Assembly: GCA_900547135.1 (NCBI GenBank)
Contig: URFJ01000123.1
Location: forward strand, 1-5,305
Origin: an uncultured Eubacteriales bacterium
Lineage (GTDB): Bacteria; Bacillota; Clostridia; Christensenellales; CAG-138
DNA length: 5,305 bases
Reading direction: 5' to 3'
The notes beneath the pieces were generated by a model that was not told the DNA's origin, searched no databases, and saw nothing but the letters and a program-made list of their open reading frames with translations. Each line of letters opens with the position of its first letter. The first letter of the stretch is position 1. A program made the position numbers and the translations under genes. This document shows positions 4,749-5,305 of this stretch, in pieces.

Positions 4749-5305
4749 ATGAATTACAAGGCCATATTTTTCGACCGAGACAACACCCTTACCAAAAGTA
4801 ATCCTGCCAAAACCGAATGGGAAAAGAGGACGGTCGAGGGCTGGACAAAAAAGCCGTATGTAATGAATTATGAGAAGACGACGGCCCTGCACAAGCTGGC
4901 GGGCAGACCGGACGGAGGCTTTTATGACCTTGCGGAGGAACGGCGATTTTACATTCACTACTATCAGGTGCTGCTCCGTGAGGAAGGGGTAACCGAAAGC
5001 GTTAAGGAAAAGGCGGGGCTTTTGTTTACAAGGCTGTGGTGCAAAAGCATCATTCCATATCCTGAGACGGTGGAAGTGCTTGAACACTTCAGGCGGAATG
5101 GATACAGGATGGGCGTGATAAGCGATACCGCCCCATCGCTGAGGGCGACGCTTGACGAGATAGGTATAGCCGAATACTTCGACTGTTTCATATGTTCGGA
5201 TCTTATAGGCGTGATGAAGCCTGATCCTAAGATCTATCAGGCGGCGCTTAAAGAGCTGGGAGTAGATGCGTCACAAAGCATATACGTCGATGACTATGAC
5301 ATTGA
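4749..5305 (+). CDS. HAD-superfamily hydrolase, phosphatase-like (truncated by window end)
   Basis: The visible 185 residues cover most of a haloacid dehalogenase-type Rossmann phosphatase. Motif I is FFDRDNTLT, with nucleophile D9 and acid/base D11. Motif II is GVISDTA, with S125. Motif III is K157 in GVMKPDPKIY. Motif IV, YVDDYDIE, with D181 and D182 for Mg2+, falls on the last visible codons. Residues ~16-100 form a probable helical C1 cap inserted after motif I, which sets substrate choice, so this is a subfamily I enzyme. All four catalytic motifs are present. The substrate cannot be told from sequence; many relatives act on small phosphorylated metabolites such as phosphoglycolate or sugar phosphates. 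The start is supported by AAGGAG (4737-4742) 6 nt before the ATG. The gene follows guaB on the same strand after 254 nt, and whether they share a transcript is unclear. About a fifth of the protein probably lies beyond the window. Confidence 0.92.
   Translation, partial: MNYKAIFFDRDNTLTKSNPAKTEWEKRTVEGWTKKPYVMNYEKTTALHKLAGRPDGGFYDLAEERRFYIHYYQVLLREEGVTESVKEKAGLLFTRLWCKSIIPYPETVEVLEHFRRNGYRMGVISDTAPSLRATLDEIGIAEYFDCFICSDLIGVMKPDPKIYQAALKELGVDASQSIYVDDYDI

Overview
The window suggests a bacterium of the Firmicutes, probably class Clostridia, with mid-range G+C. Three things point there. The IMP dehydrogenase has the clostridial N-terminus (MAYYYDEPSHTFSEYLLVPG) and the DSSEG / GGGSICITRE catalytic signature I associate with that group. 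The ribosome binding sites are strong (AGGAGG, AAGGAG). The tRNA gene encodes its own CCA end. This placement is inference from protein style, not from a search.

Layout. Left block, minus strand, read right to left: a cytoplasmic GH13 alpha-glucan hydrolase (2635-686), then after a 39-nt gap a small membrane protein with two transmembrane helices and a zinc ribbon (646-242), then tRNA-Arg(ACG) (140-65) with its own near-consensus promoter and a hairpin-plus-T-run terminator three bases after its CCA end. The hydrolase and the zinc-ribbon gene look like one transcription unit. No clear terminator separates them from the tRNA. Right block, plus strand: guaB (2986-4494) with a strong sigma-70-type promoter and a short leader, then a 254-nt intergenic stretch, then a HAD-family phosphatase-like gene (from 4749) cut off by the window end.

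How the genes relate. The hydrolase is divergent from guaB across about 350 bp of non-coding DNA (2636-2985). This is the most structured part of the window. It holds a candidate hydrolase promoter with two adjacent perfect dyads, a nested 74-nt hairpin element (2811-2884) that matches no RNA family I recognise, a consensus TATAAT facing the hydrolase, and the guaB promoter with an imperfect 20-bp palindrome over its -35. The genes serve different jobs: alpha-glucan breakdown, guanine nucleotide synthesis, translation, and an unknown dephosphorylation. Nothing shows that they form one pathway.

I see no mobile element, CRISPR array, toxin-antitoxin or defence system. The genes are mostly housekeeping. 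The points worth following up are the structured DNA between the hydrolase and guaB, the unassigned zinc-ribbon membrane protein, and the unexplained 254 nt before the HAD gene.
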